From a virus, in the IMG/VR virus record IMGVR_UViG_3300030101_001995, positions 1 through 24,751 of that record: a DNA stretch of 24,751 nt. One strand, given 5' to 3'. Below, piece after piece: positions 13,275 through 22,201 of this stretch. A program made the position numbers and the translations under genes. The notes under the pieces were generated by a model, which was not told the origin of the DNA, ran no database searches, and worked only from the letters and a program-made list of their open reading frames with translations. Position 1 is the first letter of the stretch; each line of letters begins with the position of its first letter.

Positions 13275-13513
13275 ATAAGGTTAATAATCCACCACACTAT
13301 ACAACAGGGCGTATAGAGTGTATTGACGCTATGGAAGCTATGATGGAAGGTTCTACTGTTGCACCAATCGTGGGTAATTGGTGGGGAAATGTATTTAAAT
13401 ATGTATGGCGATGGGACAAAAAAGGTATACCTTTAGAGCAACTATATAAAGCTAGATACTATTTAGATAAGATGATAGAATGGGTAGAGAAAGAGGAGAA
13501 AGATGAAGTTTAA
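13217..13513 (+). CDS. DUF3310 family protein (98 aa)
   Basis: A 98-residue protein of the DUF3310 (SaV-like) family, common in phages near nucleotide or replication genes and of unknown function. The signature is V-N-N-P-P-H-Y at about 22-28, ECIDAMEAM at 34-42 and GNVFKYVWRW at 57-66, followed by KARYYLDKMI. The ATG is 58 bases inside the endonuclease gene; an internal in-frame start is not apparent before the family's conserved part. Its N-terminal 20 residues are charged and probably flexible. Confidence 0.88.
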   Translation: MVDREEEKNTTRYTEQVEVDKVNNPPHYTTGRIECIDAMEAMMEGSTVAPIVGNWWGNVFKYVWRWDKKGIPLEQLYKARYYLDKMIEWVEKEEKDEV

Positions 13514-13682
13514 GATTACAGCAGAGGTTGAGATAGACGATGAGTCTAGCCATCTACCTGTGACCTGCGATGCAGCATCTAAGAAAAAAGAAGGCGAAAA
13601 AGTTATATCTGATATAGTTAAAGATCTTCTCTACGATATTGACGATATTGAAATTAACAGCATAAAGGTGACAAAGGTATGA
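13503..13682 (+). CDS. Hypothetical protein (59 aa)
   Basis: A 59-residue protein with an N-terminal beta strand (KFKITAEVEI) and an acidic helical second half ending in another strand-like segment. GAGGAG precedes the ATG. It overlaps the DUF3310 gene by 11 bases and the reductase gene by 4 (ATGA). No family recognised. Confidence 0.65.
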   Translation: MKFKITAEVEIDDESSHLPVTCDAASKKKEGEKVISDIVKDLLYDIDDIEINSIKVTKV

Positions 13683-15562
13683 ACGATTATCAAAAATTTA
13701 TTGCAGTATCTAGATATGCTAGGTGGTTGCCAAACGAAAACAGAAGAGAAACATGGGAAGAAACTGTCAACAGATACGTTGACTTTATGTCGTTAAAGGT
13801 GAAGGGACATTTGCCTGTGCAGCAGATTAAAGATGCTATAACTAAACTAGAAGTTATGCCCTCTATGAGAGCCCTGATGACAGCCGGGCTTGCGTTGGAG
13901 AGAGATAATACTGCCGGGTACAACTGCAGCTATCTACCCGTAGATGATCCTAAGTCTTTTGACGAGGCTATGTATATATTATTATGTGGGACAGGCGTTG
14001 GTTTTTCTGTTGAGCGTCAGTATGTTAGTCAGCTACCAGAAATACCTCAGGTAATAGAACAGGTTGATACTGTTATAAAAGTACAGGACAGTAAAGAAGG
14101 TTGGGCGAGATCACTACGCAAGCTAATAGGACACCTATATATGGGAGAGTCGCCTCATTGGGATGTGTCTGATATAAGACCTGCCGGGTCTAGACTAAAG
14201 ATATTTGGAGGTAGAGCATCAGGACCAGGACCCCTGGTAGATCTATTTAACTTCACAACGTCATTATTTAAACACAATGCCGGACGTAAACTATCTAGTT
14301 ACGATTGTCACAATCTAATGTGTAAGGTTGGAGAGGTTGTTGTATCAGGGGGCGTTAGACGTTCTGCTATGATTAGTTTGTCTAATCTTTCGGACCAACG
14401 TATGCGTCACGCTAAGTCGGGACAGTGGTGGGAAACAGCACCACAGATGGCTTTATCTAACAACTCCGTATGCTACACTGATAAACCTGATGGTGAAACA
14501 TTCTTGAGAGAGTGGACAGCCCTGGTAGAATCAAAGTCAGGGGAGCGTGGAATATTTAACAGGCTATCTGCAAAGGAACAGGCTAATAAGTTTGGCAGAA
14601 GAGATCCTAACTACGAGTTTGGAACGAACCCTTGTAGTGAAATAATACTTAGACCTTATCAGTTCTGTAACTTAACAGAGGTAGTAATACGAGAAAAAGA
14701 TAAGTTTGAAGACCTGAAAAGAAAAGTTATGCTTGCGACTATACTTGGCACAGCACAAGCTACATTAACTAAGTTTCCTTATTTGCGTAAGGTATGGAAG
14801 AATAACACTGAAGAGGAAAGACTACTGGGTGTTAGCCTTACAGGAATAATGGATAACGAACTAACCAGTGGAAAGAAACATGGACTTGATAAAACACTTG
14901 AAGCACTACGGCAGGTCGCTGTTGAAACGAACAAAGAATGGTCAGCGATCTTTGGGATCCCACAAAGCACGGCTATCACCTGTGTCAAACCAAGTGGGAC
15001 AGTATCACAGCTTGTTGACTCAAGCAGTGGTATCCACCCTCGTCATAGCAGTTATTATATCCGTACTGTTAGGGGCGATAATAAAGATCCTCTTACTAAC
15101 TTCATGGTAGATAGTGGCATACCTAACGAGCCAGACGTAATGAAGCCAGATACACAGACGGTGTTTAGTTTTCCTATGAGATCTCCTAGAAAGTCTGTTA
15201 TGAGGGACGATATGACGGCCATAGAGCAGCTGCAAACCTGGCTTACATATCAGAGGCACTGGTGTGAACACAAGCCCTCAGTGACCATCTCTGTGAGGGA
15301 TAATGAATGGATGGAAGTAGGAGCGTTTGTTTTTAAACACTTTGACGAAATGTCAGGTGTATCATTCTTACCACACTCCGATCATACTTATCAACAGGCC
15401 CCCTATCAGGAGTGCACAGAAGATGTATACAATAATTTTAGCAGTGAGTTCGGACATATAGACTGGGATAAATTTAAGAGTTATGAGAAAGAAGACAATA
15501 CACAGTCTTCGCAAACATTTGCATGTTCAGGGGACGCTTGTGAGATTGTTGATATAACATGA
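13679..15562 (+). CDS. nrdJ: Class II (adenosylcobalamin-dependent) ribonucleotide reductase
   Basis: A 627-residue monomeric-type class II reductase that makes deoxyribonucleotides using adenosylcobalamin and needs no oxygen. Active-site pattern: Cys83 (YNCSY) and Cys330 (FCNLTE) as the redox pair, Cys319 as thiyl radical site within N317-P-C-S-E321. The finger-loop region NCSYLPVDD and CGTGVGFS, SGGVRRSAM at 223-231, CVKPSGTVSQLVDSSSGIHPRH at about 435-456, and the C-terminal redox pair Cys616/Cys621 (C-x4-C) are all present. It is shorter than the Lactobacillus enzyme (739). The ATG lies in an ATGA overlap with AAGGTGA upstream. No thioredoxin or glutaredoxin gene is visible nearby, so the reductant is presumably from the host. 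The host, or its surroundings, must supply B12. Confidence 0.94.
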   Translation: MNDYQKFIAVSRYARWLPNENRRETWEETVNRYVDFMSLKVKGHLPVQQIKDAITKLEVMPSMRALMTAGLALERDNTAGYNCSYLPVDDPKSFDEAMYILLCGTGVGFSVERQYVSQLPEIPQVIEQVDTVIKVQDSKEGWARSLRKLIGHLYMGESPHWDVSDIRPAGSRLKIFGGRASGPGPLVDLFNFTTSLFKHNAGRKLSSYDCHNLMCKVGEVVVSGGVRRSAMISLSNLSDQRMRHAKSGQWWETAPQMALSNNSVCYTDKPDGETFLREWTALVESKSGERGIFNRLSAKEQANKFGRRDPNYEFGTNPCSEIILRPYQFCNLTEVVIREKDKFEDLKRKVMLATILGTAQATLTKFPYLRKVWKNNTEEERLLGVSLTGIMDNELTSGKKHGLDKTLEALRQVAVETNKEWSAIFGIPQSTAITCVKPSGTVSQLVDSSSGIHPRHSSYYIRTVRGDNKDPLTNFMVDSGIPNEPDVMKPDTQTVFSFPMRSPRKSVMRDDMTAIEQLQTWLTYQRHWCEHKPSVTISVRDNEWMEVGAFVFKHFDEMSGVSFLPHSDHTYQQAPYQECTEDVYNNFSSEFGHIDWDKFKSYEKEDNTQSSQTFACSGDACEIVDIT

Positions 15563-15795
15563 AAACAATAATTATATTTGCAACTATATTGTTTAACGGT
15601 TTTGTAGAAAACTTAGAGTATAAAGGAGGGGTGTTCTCTAGTCAAAAGGAGTGTACAGATTACATTTACAATAATAAGGATCTTATTAGTAGCACTCTTA
15701 AAGAACACTTAGATAAAGTATATCCGAACAGTGAGGTTTTAATAATATCTTGTTCAGATAGAGTAAATTTTGTGAGAGATGATGAAACCGTTTGA
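15559..15795 (+). CDS. Small exported or membrane-anchored protein (78 aa)
   Basis: A 78-residue protein with a signal-like N-terminus (MKT then IIIFATILF, followed by polar residues from about 16). Two cysteines, C32 and C65, could form a disulfide outside the cytoplasm. It starts in an ATGA overlap with the reductase gene. No clear lipobox is visible. Function unknown; overlapping with the next gene by 14 bases. Confidence 0.65.
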   Translation: MKTIIIFATILFNGFVENLEYKGGVFSSQKECTDYIYNNKDLISSTLKEHLDKVYPNSEVLIISCSDRVNFVRDDETV

Positions 15796-16006
15796 ACAAG
15801 GATACAGCACCTTTGTAAGAGGTAAGCTCTCTGAGGGAACAAAGATGCTGCGAGGTAATCCCTTTCACCTGGGAAGCGTTGCTTCTAAAGAATGGGAGCG
15901 TGGCTTTAACGCTGCGTATTATCGCAACTTGGGGAGGCGACATGACTTCAGCGAGGAGAGAAGCAGAAAAAGCTTTCAAAAAAACGGAGGTAAAAATGGA
16001 AAGTGA
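15782..16006 (+). CDS. Ribosome modulation factor (RMF/CrpP)-like protein
   Basis: A 74-residue basic protein. The block GYSTFVRGKLSEG, then NPFHLGSVASKEWERGFNAA at about 26-45, follows the RMF/CrpP pattern (Gly-rich helix, N-P-F/Y, then W-x2-G-F/W). In bacteria RMF dimerises 100S ribosomes in stationary phase. In phages such proteins are mostly uncharacterised. The C-terminal 25 residues are basic, with Lys, Arg and Gln. Two ATGs in tandem (15779 and 15782) are possible starts. The fold assignment is by pattern only. Confidence 0.6.
   Translation: MKPFEQGYSTFVRGKLSEGTKMLRGNPFHLGSVASKEWERGFNAAYYRNLGRRHDFSEERSRKSFQKNGGKNGK
15931..16000 (+). promoter_or_regulatory. Two ribosome sites for one frame (alternative starts)
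   Basis: GGGGAGG at 15931-15937 stands 4 bases before ATG 15942, and GGAGG at 15986-15990 stands 5 bases before ATG 15996; both ATGs are in the same frame. The second gives an 11-base overlap with the RMF-like gene and is preferred. The first would yield an 18-residue longer form overlapping by 65 bases. Confidence 0.5.
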
Positions 16007-16226
16007 AATAAGTCTTGAAGATATGGCAAAAGAAATCAAAGAGTTGGAAACACAACTTTATGATATGAAAAAAGCTTATCGTGAAAAAAAGATGGCAGGT
16101 CTTAAATCTGCTATGGAAGCACGTAAGTCTGCCGATGAAGCTGTACGAGAAGAGTTAAAAGCTCTTGGAGTTACATCATCTTCATGGACATCAGATCCAT
16201 TTAAATTATATACCAAATGGTATTAA
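15996..16226 (+). CDS. Small coiled-coil protein (76 aa)
   Basis: A 76-residue protein. Residues about 5-56 form a long charged helix with heptad-like Leu/Met/Ala spacing, followed by a short C-terminal segment with Trp, Phe and Tyr (DPFKLYTKWY). It is the last gene of the + strand array, 5 bases before a terminator hairpin. GGAGG precedes this start; the longer form from 15942 would have 94 residues. No family recognised. Confidence 0.7.
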   Translation: MESEISLEDMAKEIKELETQLYDMKKAYREKKMAGLKSAMEARKSADEAVREELKALGVTSSSWTSDPFKLYTKWY

Positions 16227-16230
16227 ACTT

Positions 16231-16256
16231 AGGGGGAGCTTAGACTCCCCTTTTTT
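16231..16256 (+). terminator. Rho-independent terminator at the convergence point
   Basis: Stem GGGGAG (16233-16238) with CTCCCC (16245-16250), a 6-base loop CTTAGA, and a following run of six T (16251-16256). It ends the + strand array. For - strand transcripts the same stem is present, but the sequence after it lacks a strong T-run, so termination in that direction should be weaker. Confidence 0.88.
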
Positions 16257-19200
16257 ATTCCTCGTCAGTGGCCTGTATGTACTGTACAGCAGCCTCCAGT
16301 TCAGACACCTGACTAGCTGATAGATCTCTAATACCAACATCCGGTGTCCCAACTATTCTTTTAGCTCTCGTTAATACGAGCTTAGGTGTATTTAGTAGCT
16401 TTGTCTTTCTGTACTCAATACCTTGTTCTGTATTTGGTGTTGCTGAAAGATAAGATCGAACACTTCTTTTAACTTCGTTTAGCATATCATTAACTTTTTG
16501 TTTCTTATATTCAGCGTTCCCCCGAACAAACTTTTCATTCTTTAATAACTGCTCTGCTTCCATCTCTATCATGGGGGATATTACTTTGTTTGCAAACCTG
16601 TCAAACTCAGGCACACCTGTATACATACCTGCTTTCCACTCCGGTTGATTAACCATACCAAACACTATGTTAGCAAAAGTTCTTGGTTGCTGTATTCGTG
16701 TACCTATCGCTGTCCTGTATGGGCTAGGATCATAGACATTACCCTCTCTTGATGCCACCCTCAGTTCGTCCCCAAGCAATGTTGTTTCTCCATTAACAAC
16801 ACTGGCGATCCCCTCTATAATATTATCTACATATTTAGCAGAGTTCATACCTAGCTTTTGTAAACCACCCTTAGCGAGTCTTCTATCAACTTGAGGAGTA
16901 ACATCATATGGTGTCCACTCTGATAGAGCATAACCTGCTAACTTGTTTATAGGATCAAGAGGTCGTGTTATACCTGACACAATATTACCCGACATGTGCC
17001 CTAATGTTTCTTGGACCTGACCTATTGGACTTTTAAACTCTCCTCCAAGGTTTAATGTGAGCTGTATCAAGCGTGTGATATCGTTACCAAACTGTAAGTC
17101 TGTGGCTGCCTGGCCTATAGCAATCTGCTTCCCAAACTCTGCAGCTAAATCTTTATCAACAAACTCTCCATTTGACATCTTATTCGCCACCCTTCCTGTT
17201 ATCATAAGCAAAGATAATGGGAAGGTGTTTGTTATGTTTGTTGTTTCTCCTGATCCTGTTTGCAGCTCATACCACTGATAGCCTCTCTTTTCCTGCTCTC
17301 TCTGGAAGTCCATTGCATAGAATATAGATGTTGTTCCTATTGTTGCTCTTGCTATGGCCTCTGTAGCGTCAATCTTTTTACCTTTTGCAATAGCAACTGC
17401 CCCGTCTAGGTATGCTCCCGGTCCGTATCTATATGCTGTAGCTACCACGTTATTCATAAACCTACCAAAGGGTAATATAAAACCTATCCCCGGTGCGTTA
17501 GAAGCGTTCTCTACCAACTTGGCTAAGTCACCAACAACTTTACCGGACCTAGTGTAGTCCTCAGCAAACACAGCTTTGAGTGTTTCACTCATTGCCTTTT
17601 CCATAACACCTTCGTCAATATCTATTAAGTTACCTTTTTCTAATATGGCGTTTAGTGTTGTGTCTTTCTGGAGCCGTAACTGTTTGTCTATACCTGCCAT
17701 GAACGCTTGACTTTTTGTTAGCGTGTCCTGGAGGTCCACCATAGAAAATGTTTGGGCTGTTCGGGTAAGACCTTCTACTGTTCTTAACATGGCGTTCTTT
17801 TCATCAACACCTAATCTTTTAGCTGATCTTTCTATACCTCCTGATATAGTTTCTTTAAGAAGCTTGTGTAGATTACTATCTGTTTTTAGTAAAGTTTCGT
17901 AGTTGTCTAGTGTGGTGTAAGGGTCTACCAGGTTCTTAATTTTTTCAACCTGTAGCTGAAACAATGCTTTTGCTTTTTTGGTATCCCCAGTAAGTCCTAA
18001 CAGTGTTCCTTGTAATAACTCTTGAGCAGTATTGGCTATGTATATTTGACCAAAGCCAAAGACGTTGGCTGCTGTTGTCTGAGGTGCAGAAACCAACATT
18101 CTCTTCCACACGTTTTGGGCGTATCCGGAGTATCTTGCTACAGCACTCTGAGGAATACCAAGTGTCTTTGTTCTTTTTTGGAAGTCTGAGAGCCCCTCAG
18201 CCACCTCTATCATGCCTTGAACCAAAGACTCATCTGTTTTTAATCTATCTAGTTGTGTAGCTTGCATAACTTTGGCTGCTTCACTAACTGTTGCTGCAAC
18301 TTTTTTTCCTAGATCAGCAGCAAAACCTAATCCCTCGTCTATCACTTCTCCCAGGTATACACCAAACTTCTGTTTAGTAAGATCAGATATTTCTTGTAGT
18401 GTTTCTTTATCTAGATATTGAAAAGCTCTGGCATACTTCTGTGTAGGGTTCATATTAGACCTAAATACTGCACCCTCAGCTTCTGCCATACGCACTATAT
18501 TAGCTGTTGGAGAATCCTCTGCTTTACCAAATATAAATCGCATAACGTCTGAGTTTATATTCTCTGCTACAGCTAGTTTGGGATCTTCTATTTTACCTTG
18601 AGCTAATTCAGGAAAACCACTGTAGTCGTATGGCCTGGTAATCTTTGCCACAAAGTTTTTATCATCTGATAATTTAGCAGCCTCTTTTCTTATCATATCT
18701 AAGTATTTTTTATTTAATCTTTTCTTAGCTGCCTCGTCTGTTATCTCTTTTTGCTTTACCTGATTAGCCTTTATAATCTTTTGTGCTGTGCTTCCTGTCA
18801 ATCCTCTTTTGTCAGCACCCGTTACCTTAGGCACACCATATATGGATAGCCCTGTCCCTATACCTGAGCCAAAAACAGAGAGCCCGGTTTGTAATATGCT
18901 GTAGTCCTCTATCGCTCCCGTTTCTCCCAGGATACCTGCTTGTAGCCCATAGTCTTGCCACCCTGCTACACCACCGTCAATAGCTCCAGACACTGTTACG
19001 TTTCTAAGAGAACGGCCTCGTATAGCTTTCTTTATAACATCATCTTTAGCTTTGTTCTTTATCTCTCTGGCAGCAGCAAGTGTTAAACCTTTTTTAGCAC
19101 TATCCTTCACGGCTTTTAGTCCTGCTTCTTTAGCAGCTTTCTTAACAGCTTCAACACCTAGCTTACCTGCACCAACGGACAAAGCTTTACCTACGCCTAG

Positions 19201-19689
19201 CCCAATGTAGGTAGACGGAGAAGTGGCTATAGCAATAAGATAATCTGCTACGCCTCCAACAGCCCCACCAAAACCATCGTTGACAAATACATTACCCAAC
19301 ATGTCGTATACTTTGTAGGCTTCTCCGGCTCTGTTCTTGGAGTCCTCATCAGCCATAGAAACATAACGGGCCTCATCAAGCGTGAAAGCCTCGTTAGTGT
19401 TAAAGTATCTCATGTGGGTTACAAATTTATCGACAAGCTCTTCTTTGTCCATAGACAAAAACTGCTTGCCTTTTCTGTCCACCATGTAGTCCCGTATCTT
19501 ATCAACGTACTTCGTGGTGTTGACAATATCATCTACCTTTAACGATCTATCTTTTATCGTTGATAGAGGCTCATCCTTTTCTTCGTCTTTATCGTCTTCA
19601 TCAAAAAATGAACTTACTGTATCTCTATCCGTAGAGGGCTTTTTAACGGTTTTTACATCAGCAAAAAAATCTTCAACAGCGTCTGTCAT
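16255..19689 (-). CDS. Large internal virion / DNA-ejection-like protein (1144 aa)
   Basis: An 1144-residue protein, the last gene of the - strand array. Residues 1-45 are acidic and disordered-looking. Hydrophobic Gly/Ala-rich stretches at about 138-175 (DGFGGAVGGVADYLIAIA) and 263-285 (GSGIGTGLSIYG) look able to enter membranes. A further segment, GIGFILPFGRFMNNV, lies in the middle-to-C-terminal third. Long amphipathic helices fill much of the rest. Its size, position after other virion-type genes and Gly-rich membrane-like parts recall T7 gp16-type ejection proteins, but I see no lytic transglycosylase motif. AAGAGG precedes the ATG, 4 bases from the previous stop. Function is inferred from context. 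Confidence 0.6.
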   Translation of the reverse strand: MTDAVEDFFADVKTVKKPSTDRDTVSSFFDEDDKDEEKDEPLSTIKDRSLKVDDIVNTTKYVDKIRDYMVDRKGKQFLSMDKEELVDKFVTHMRYFNTNEAFTLDEARYVSMADEDSKNRAGEAYKVYDMLGNVFVNDGFGGAVGGVADYLIAIATSPSTYIGLGVGKALSVGAGKLGVEAVKKAAKEAGLKAVKDSAKKGLTLAAAREIKNKAKDDVIKKAIRGRSLRNVTVSGAIDGGVAGWQDYGLQAGILGETGAIEDYSILQTGLSVFGSGIGTGLSIYGVPKVTGADKRGLTGSTAQKIIKANQVKQKEITDEAAKKRLNKKYLDMIRKEAAKLSDDKNFVAKITRPYDYSGFPELAQGKIEDPKLAVAENINSDVMRFIFGKAEDSPTANIVRMAEAEGAVFRSNMNPTQKYARAFQYLDKETLQEISDLTKQKFGVYLGEVIDEGLGFAADLGKKVAATVSEAAKVMQATQLDRLKTDESLVQGMIEVAEGLSDFQKRTKTLGIPQSAVARYSGYAQNVWKRMLVSAPQTTAANVFGFGQIYIANTAQELLQGTLLGLTGDTKKAKALFQLQVEKIKNLVDPYTTLDNYETLLKTDSNLHKLLKETISGGIERSAKRLGVDEKNAMLRTVEGLTRTAQTFSMVDLQDTLTKSQAFMAGIDKQLRLQKDTTLNAILEKGNLIDIDEGVMEKAMSETLKAVFAEDYTRSGKVVGDLAKLVENASNAPGIGFILPFGRFMNNVVATAYRYGPGAYLDGAVAIAKGKKIDATEAIARATIGTTSIFYAMDFQREQEKRGYQWYELQTGSGETTNITNTFPLSLLMITGRVANKMSNGEFVDKDLAAEFGKQIAIGQAATDLQFGNDITRLIQLTLNLGGEFKSPIGQVQETLGHMSGNIVSGITRPLDPINKLAGYALSEWTPYDVTPQVDRRLAKGGLQKLGMNSAKYVDNIIEGIASVVNGETTLLGDELRVASREGNVYDPSPYRTAIGTRIQQPRTFANIVFGMVNQPEWKAGMYTGVPEFDRFANKVISPMIEMEAEQLLKNEKFVRGNAEYKKQKVNDMLNEVKRSVRSYLSATPNTEQGIEYRKTKLLNTPKLVLTRAKRIVGTPDVGIRDLSASQVSELEAAVQYIQATDEE

Positions 19690-19693
19690 TTAA

Positions 19694-21214
19694 CTAACCT
19701 CTTATGTTTGACACATCTACGTCAGCGTAGGGGTCAGGAGTAGGAACTATTTTATTGTTTTCATCTAGCGTCATACCTTTGCTACTTAAGTAAACGCTGT
19801 ATGGTTTTTTCTTTCCTGAGGCATAGTGTGTATCTCCAAACTTAGCAAACCACGCATTTCTCTCGTCTCTTGTTTTTCCTGAGGGTGTTAGCATAGTTCC
19901 TGGTGCTCCATCGTTGTCTGGTATACTATCATATTCTGCTTGTGATAAAATTCCTGTTGCTTGAGAGGATGATACGTTAGTGCTTGATGCGTCTGTTTTT
20001 CCATAATGAGTATCTAATTCACTCTGAGTAAATGACTTTGACTTTATTTCTCCCCCTTCAATATAAGTATACTCTTTGTCTGCAACTATTCTTTTCTCGT
20101 CTTTAGCTCTCTTAAACTCTGCTTTACTAGCAAAGTCTGCAGTCGTTGTGCCTTGCCCGGTATCTGTCCCAACAGTGCTTCTGCCCTCTTGTGTTTCAAA
20201 CTTAGCAAACAATTCCTGTATTCTTGGTTCAAAGAACTTAACAGTTTCACCACTTACTCTGCCCCCTGCAGCGTCTTTGAATGTGTCGAACTGTGCCTTA
20301 TCACGAACTTCGTTGTATATCTGTTCCTCCATCTCTGAAAGACCGGATACACTTTCATTATACAAAGCGTTGGCTATTTTACTTTGTATAACTTCAAAGG
20401 CTTCATCATCTGCTGCCCCTAATTTTTCAGCAGTTATGCCTTGAGAACTAAGATAACTTCTTAACAAAGTTGTTGTTTTCTTAACAGTCCCAATAGCTGC
20501 TTGAAATTTAGTTGTAGCACTATTTTCTATGCTTACTTGTGTGTCATAGTCTATAATTACTGGACCTGTTGTAAGATCAAGAACAGGCATGTCCTGTCCT
20601 CCATATGGGTCCATAAAGTCTTGTTGTGCAGCCACTCTGTTTATCTGCTCAACACTTAGGTCCCCAAGAAACTTTTCTGTGCGTAGTTTTTGTTTAATTC
20701 TATCTTTAGCTCCGATGCCTAACATACCCTTGAGTAGATTACCTGTTGATATTTCTTCTGTAACAGGGGCTTCAAACTCATCATTCTCTCCAGATAGTCT
20801 ATATGCTTTATCTAAAAACTCCTCAAAGCCTTGCTCCTCTATAGTGCCCTCAAACTCCTCAGGCATCTTCATCATATTGCTAACAGCCTCTTTGCTAAGT
20901 TCTGTTCCATTTGTAGCCTTTTTAAAATCTGCAGCTTTTTTAACTATGTGTTTGTGTAATGATTGAAACGCACTAGGACCTAATCGCATATAGTACATTA
21001 TATCCTCAGGTTTAGCTCCCATCTTTTCTAGTGTCCGGGCATAACCCAAAAGCACACCTTTTTGTTGCTTTCTTTTTTGGAAGATAGGAAGATTACGTTG
21101 TGCTAACTCCTCTTGCTTTTCTTTATACGCTTTCGCTGCTGCTGTTCTTTCCTTTATGCCTCCTGCTATCTCTGTAGCAAAGGCTGCAGCAAATGCTTTT
21201 GCATCAAACCCCAT
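19694..21214 (-). CDS. Probable internal virion protein (506 aa)
   Basis: A 506-residue protein. The N-terminal 120 residues are Ala/Lys-rich and helical, and the middle (about 130-330) is acidic and helical. The C-terminal 170 residues are rich in Thr, Ser, Gly and Asp and look flexible, ending in a stretch with several Asp/Pro residues. There is no signal peptide and no enzyme motif. It overlaps the preceding gene by 11 bases. Position between two other large putative ejection proteins suggests an internal virion component, like T7 gp14-gp15, but only by arrangement. Confidence 0.5.
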   Translation of the reverse strand: MGFDAKAFAAAFATEIAGGIKERTAAAKAYKEKQEELAQRNLPIFQKRKQQKGVLLGYARTLEKMGAKPEDIMYYMRLGPSAFQSLHKHIVKKAADFKKATNGTELSKEAVSNMMKMPEEFEGTIEEQGFEEFLDKAYRLSGENDEFEAPVTEEISTGNLLKGMLGIGAKDRIKQKLRTEKFLGDLSVEQINRVAAQQDFMDPYGGQDMPVLDLTTGPVIIDYDTQVSIENSATTKFQAAIGTVKKTTTLLRSYLSSQGITAEKLGAADDEAFEVIQSKIANALYNESVSGLSEMEEQIYNEVRDKAQFDTFKDAAGGRVSGETVKFFEPRIQELFAKFETQEGRSTVGTDTGQGTTTADFASKAEFKRAKDEKRIVADKEYTYIEGGEIKSKSFTQSELDTHYGKTDASSTNVSSSQATGILSQAEYDSIPDNDGAPGTMLTPSGKTRDERNAWFAKFGDTHYASGKKKPYSVYLSSKGMTLDENNKIVPTPDPYADVDVSNIRG

Positions 21215-21779
21215 CTTCAGTACCCCTTCTACTCATCAATCCCATTGGCTTTTCCTCAGGCATAGCCTCCTCTTCCATTGGCATATCTTCTTGCTCTGGC
21301 TCCTCTGCTCCTCCTTGTACAAAAGATAAAGCCTCTTCTAATATCTCTCTACCCATATCCTCTTTGGGTGACTTCTCTAGTCCTCTCTCTATAGAGGCAG
21401 CCAGTGTAGCCTTTTCTTTTGCTGATAGTTCTTCGTCTTTTGTTGTTGGTCTTTCTTTAACCTTCACGCCTTGTATCTTTGCTGCACCTAATATGTATTC
21501 ATGCAGAACAGGAGCAACAATCATGCTAACATCTATAGAGTGTACACCCTCCATAACACCCGTGGTCAGTATACTTTTTACCAGTATGTTGAGTGGGAAC
21601 TCTTCATCCAGTGCTATAAACAAATCGTCCATCACTTCTTGTGACGACAGCTTGTCTATATAAAACTTTATAACATCTTCAACCTTGTCCAACTCTGGTG
21701 GTGACTCCCAGGGATATTGTTTAGGTTCTCCTGTTAGAGATTGTCCGGGAATAGGGGCTTCAAATCGTGCTTCTATCAT
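21204..21779 (-). CDS. Hypothetical acidic virion-associated protein (191 aa)
   Basis: A 191-residue acidic protein: a Pro-rich start (about 1-30), a helical core (about 30-115), then a Glu/Met/Pro-rich low-complexity tail (about 150-185) that is probably disordered. The start overlaps the previous stop by 4 bases (ATGA). No family recognised. Its place within the late array suggests a structural or assembly role. Confidence 0.55.
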   Translation of the reverse strand: MIEARFEAPIPGQSLTGEPKQYPWESPPELDKVEDVIKFYIDKLSSQEVMDDLFIALDEEFPLNILVKSILTTGVMEGVHSIDVSMIVAPVLHEYILGAAKIQGVKVKERPTTKDEELSAKEKATLAASIERGLEKSPKEDMGREILEEALSFVQGGAEEPEQEDMPMEEEAMPEEKPMGLMSRRGTEDGV

Positions 21780-22201
21780 TCTTCTTCTACCTCACGTTGT
21801 ACTACTCGTATTGTATCACCTGAATCTAAATCTGTCACGCCTTCATTTAATGCAGAAAACTCAGCAAAGGACATACCTGTTCTCTCTATAACATCTGTTA
21901 TGGTATCCCCTGGTCTAACAGTGTAGTCTGTGACACTCTCATCAGCTAAGTCTTGTTCAGCCTTTTGTAGTTCGTATATCTTATTAAGAGCTTTTATTTC
22001 CTCACCAAGCTCCATAGACTCTTGGATCTTTTTTGTATCCCCAACAGTAGGAGAACGTGCCATTATAGCATCTGTTGCTTGTCGCCTTTCCCCTGTTTCA
22101 GGGTTTATATTCTTGCCGGATAGCGTACCTGCAACGTACCCTCCACCAAGTATGAAGTTTCTCATGTTTGTTAATGCTTTTTTATAATCTGAAGTAGCCA
22201 T
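21776..22201 (-). CDS. LysM-domain protein (141 aa)
   Basis: A 141-residue protein. Residues about 92-134 form a LysM domain (DYTVRPGDTI, then VIERTGMSFAEFSALNE, then SGDTIRVV), a module known to bind N-acetylglucosamine in peptidoglycan. The N-terminal 90 residues are helical, with no catalytic motif and no signal peptide. Within the ejection-protein cluster it may position the DNA-delivery apparatus or a virion hydrolase at the cell wall. The ATG overlaps the previous stop (TAATG). Confidence 0.85.
   Translation of the reverse strand: MATSDYKKALTNMRNFILGGGYVAGTLSGKNINPETGERRQATDAIMARSPTVGDTKKIQESMELGEEIKALNKIYELQKAEQDLADESVTDYTVRPGDTITDVIERTGMSFAEFSALNEGVTDLDSGDTIRVVQREVEEE

Noticed and set aside
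13639-13667. TTGACG with CATAAA before the reductase gene
   Set aside because: The -10 box matches poorly and the transcript would start only a few bases from the ATG, leaving no room for the ribosome site.
20076-20444. 122-residue plus-strand frame inside the - strand array
   Set aside because: It mirrors the 506-residue gene, has a Ser/Leu/Cys composition typical of antisense frames and no ribosome site.
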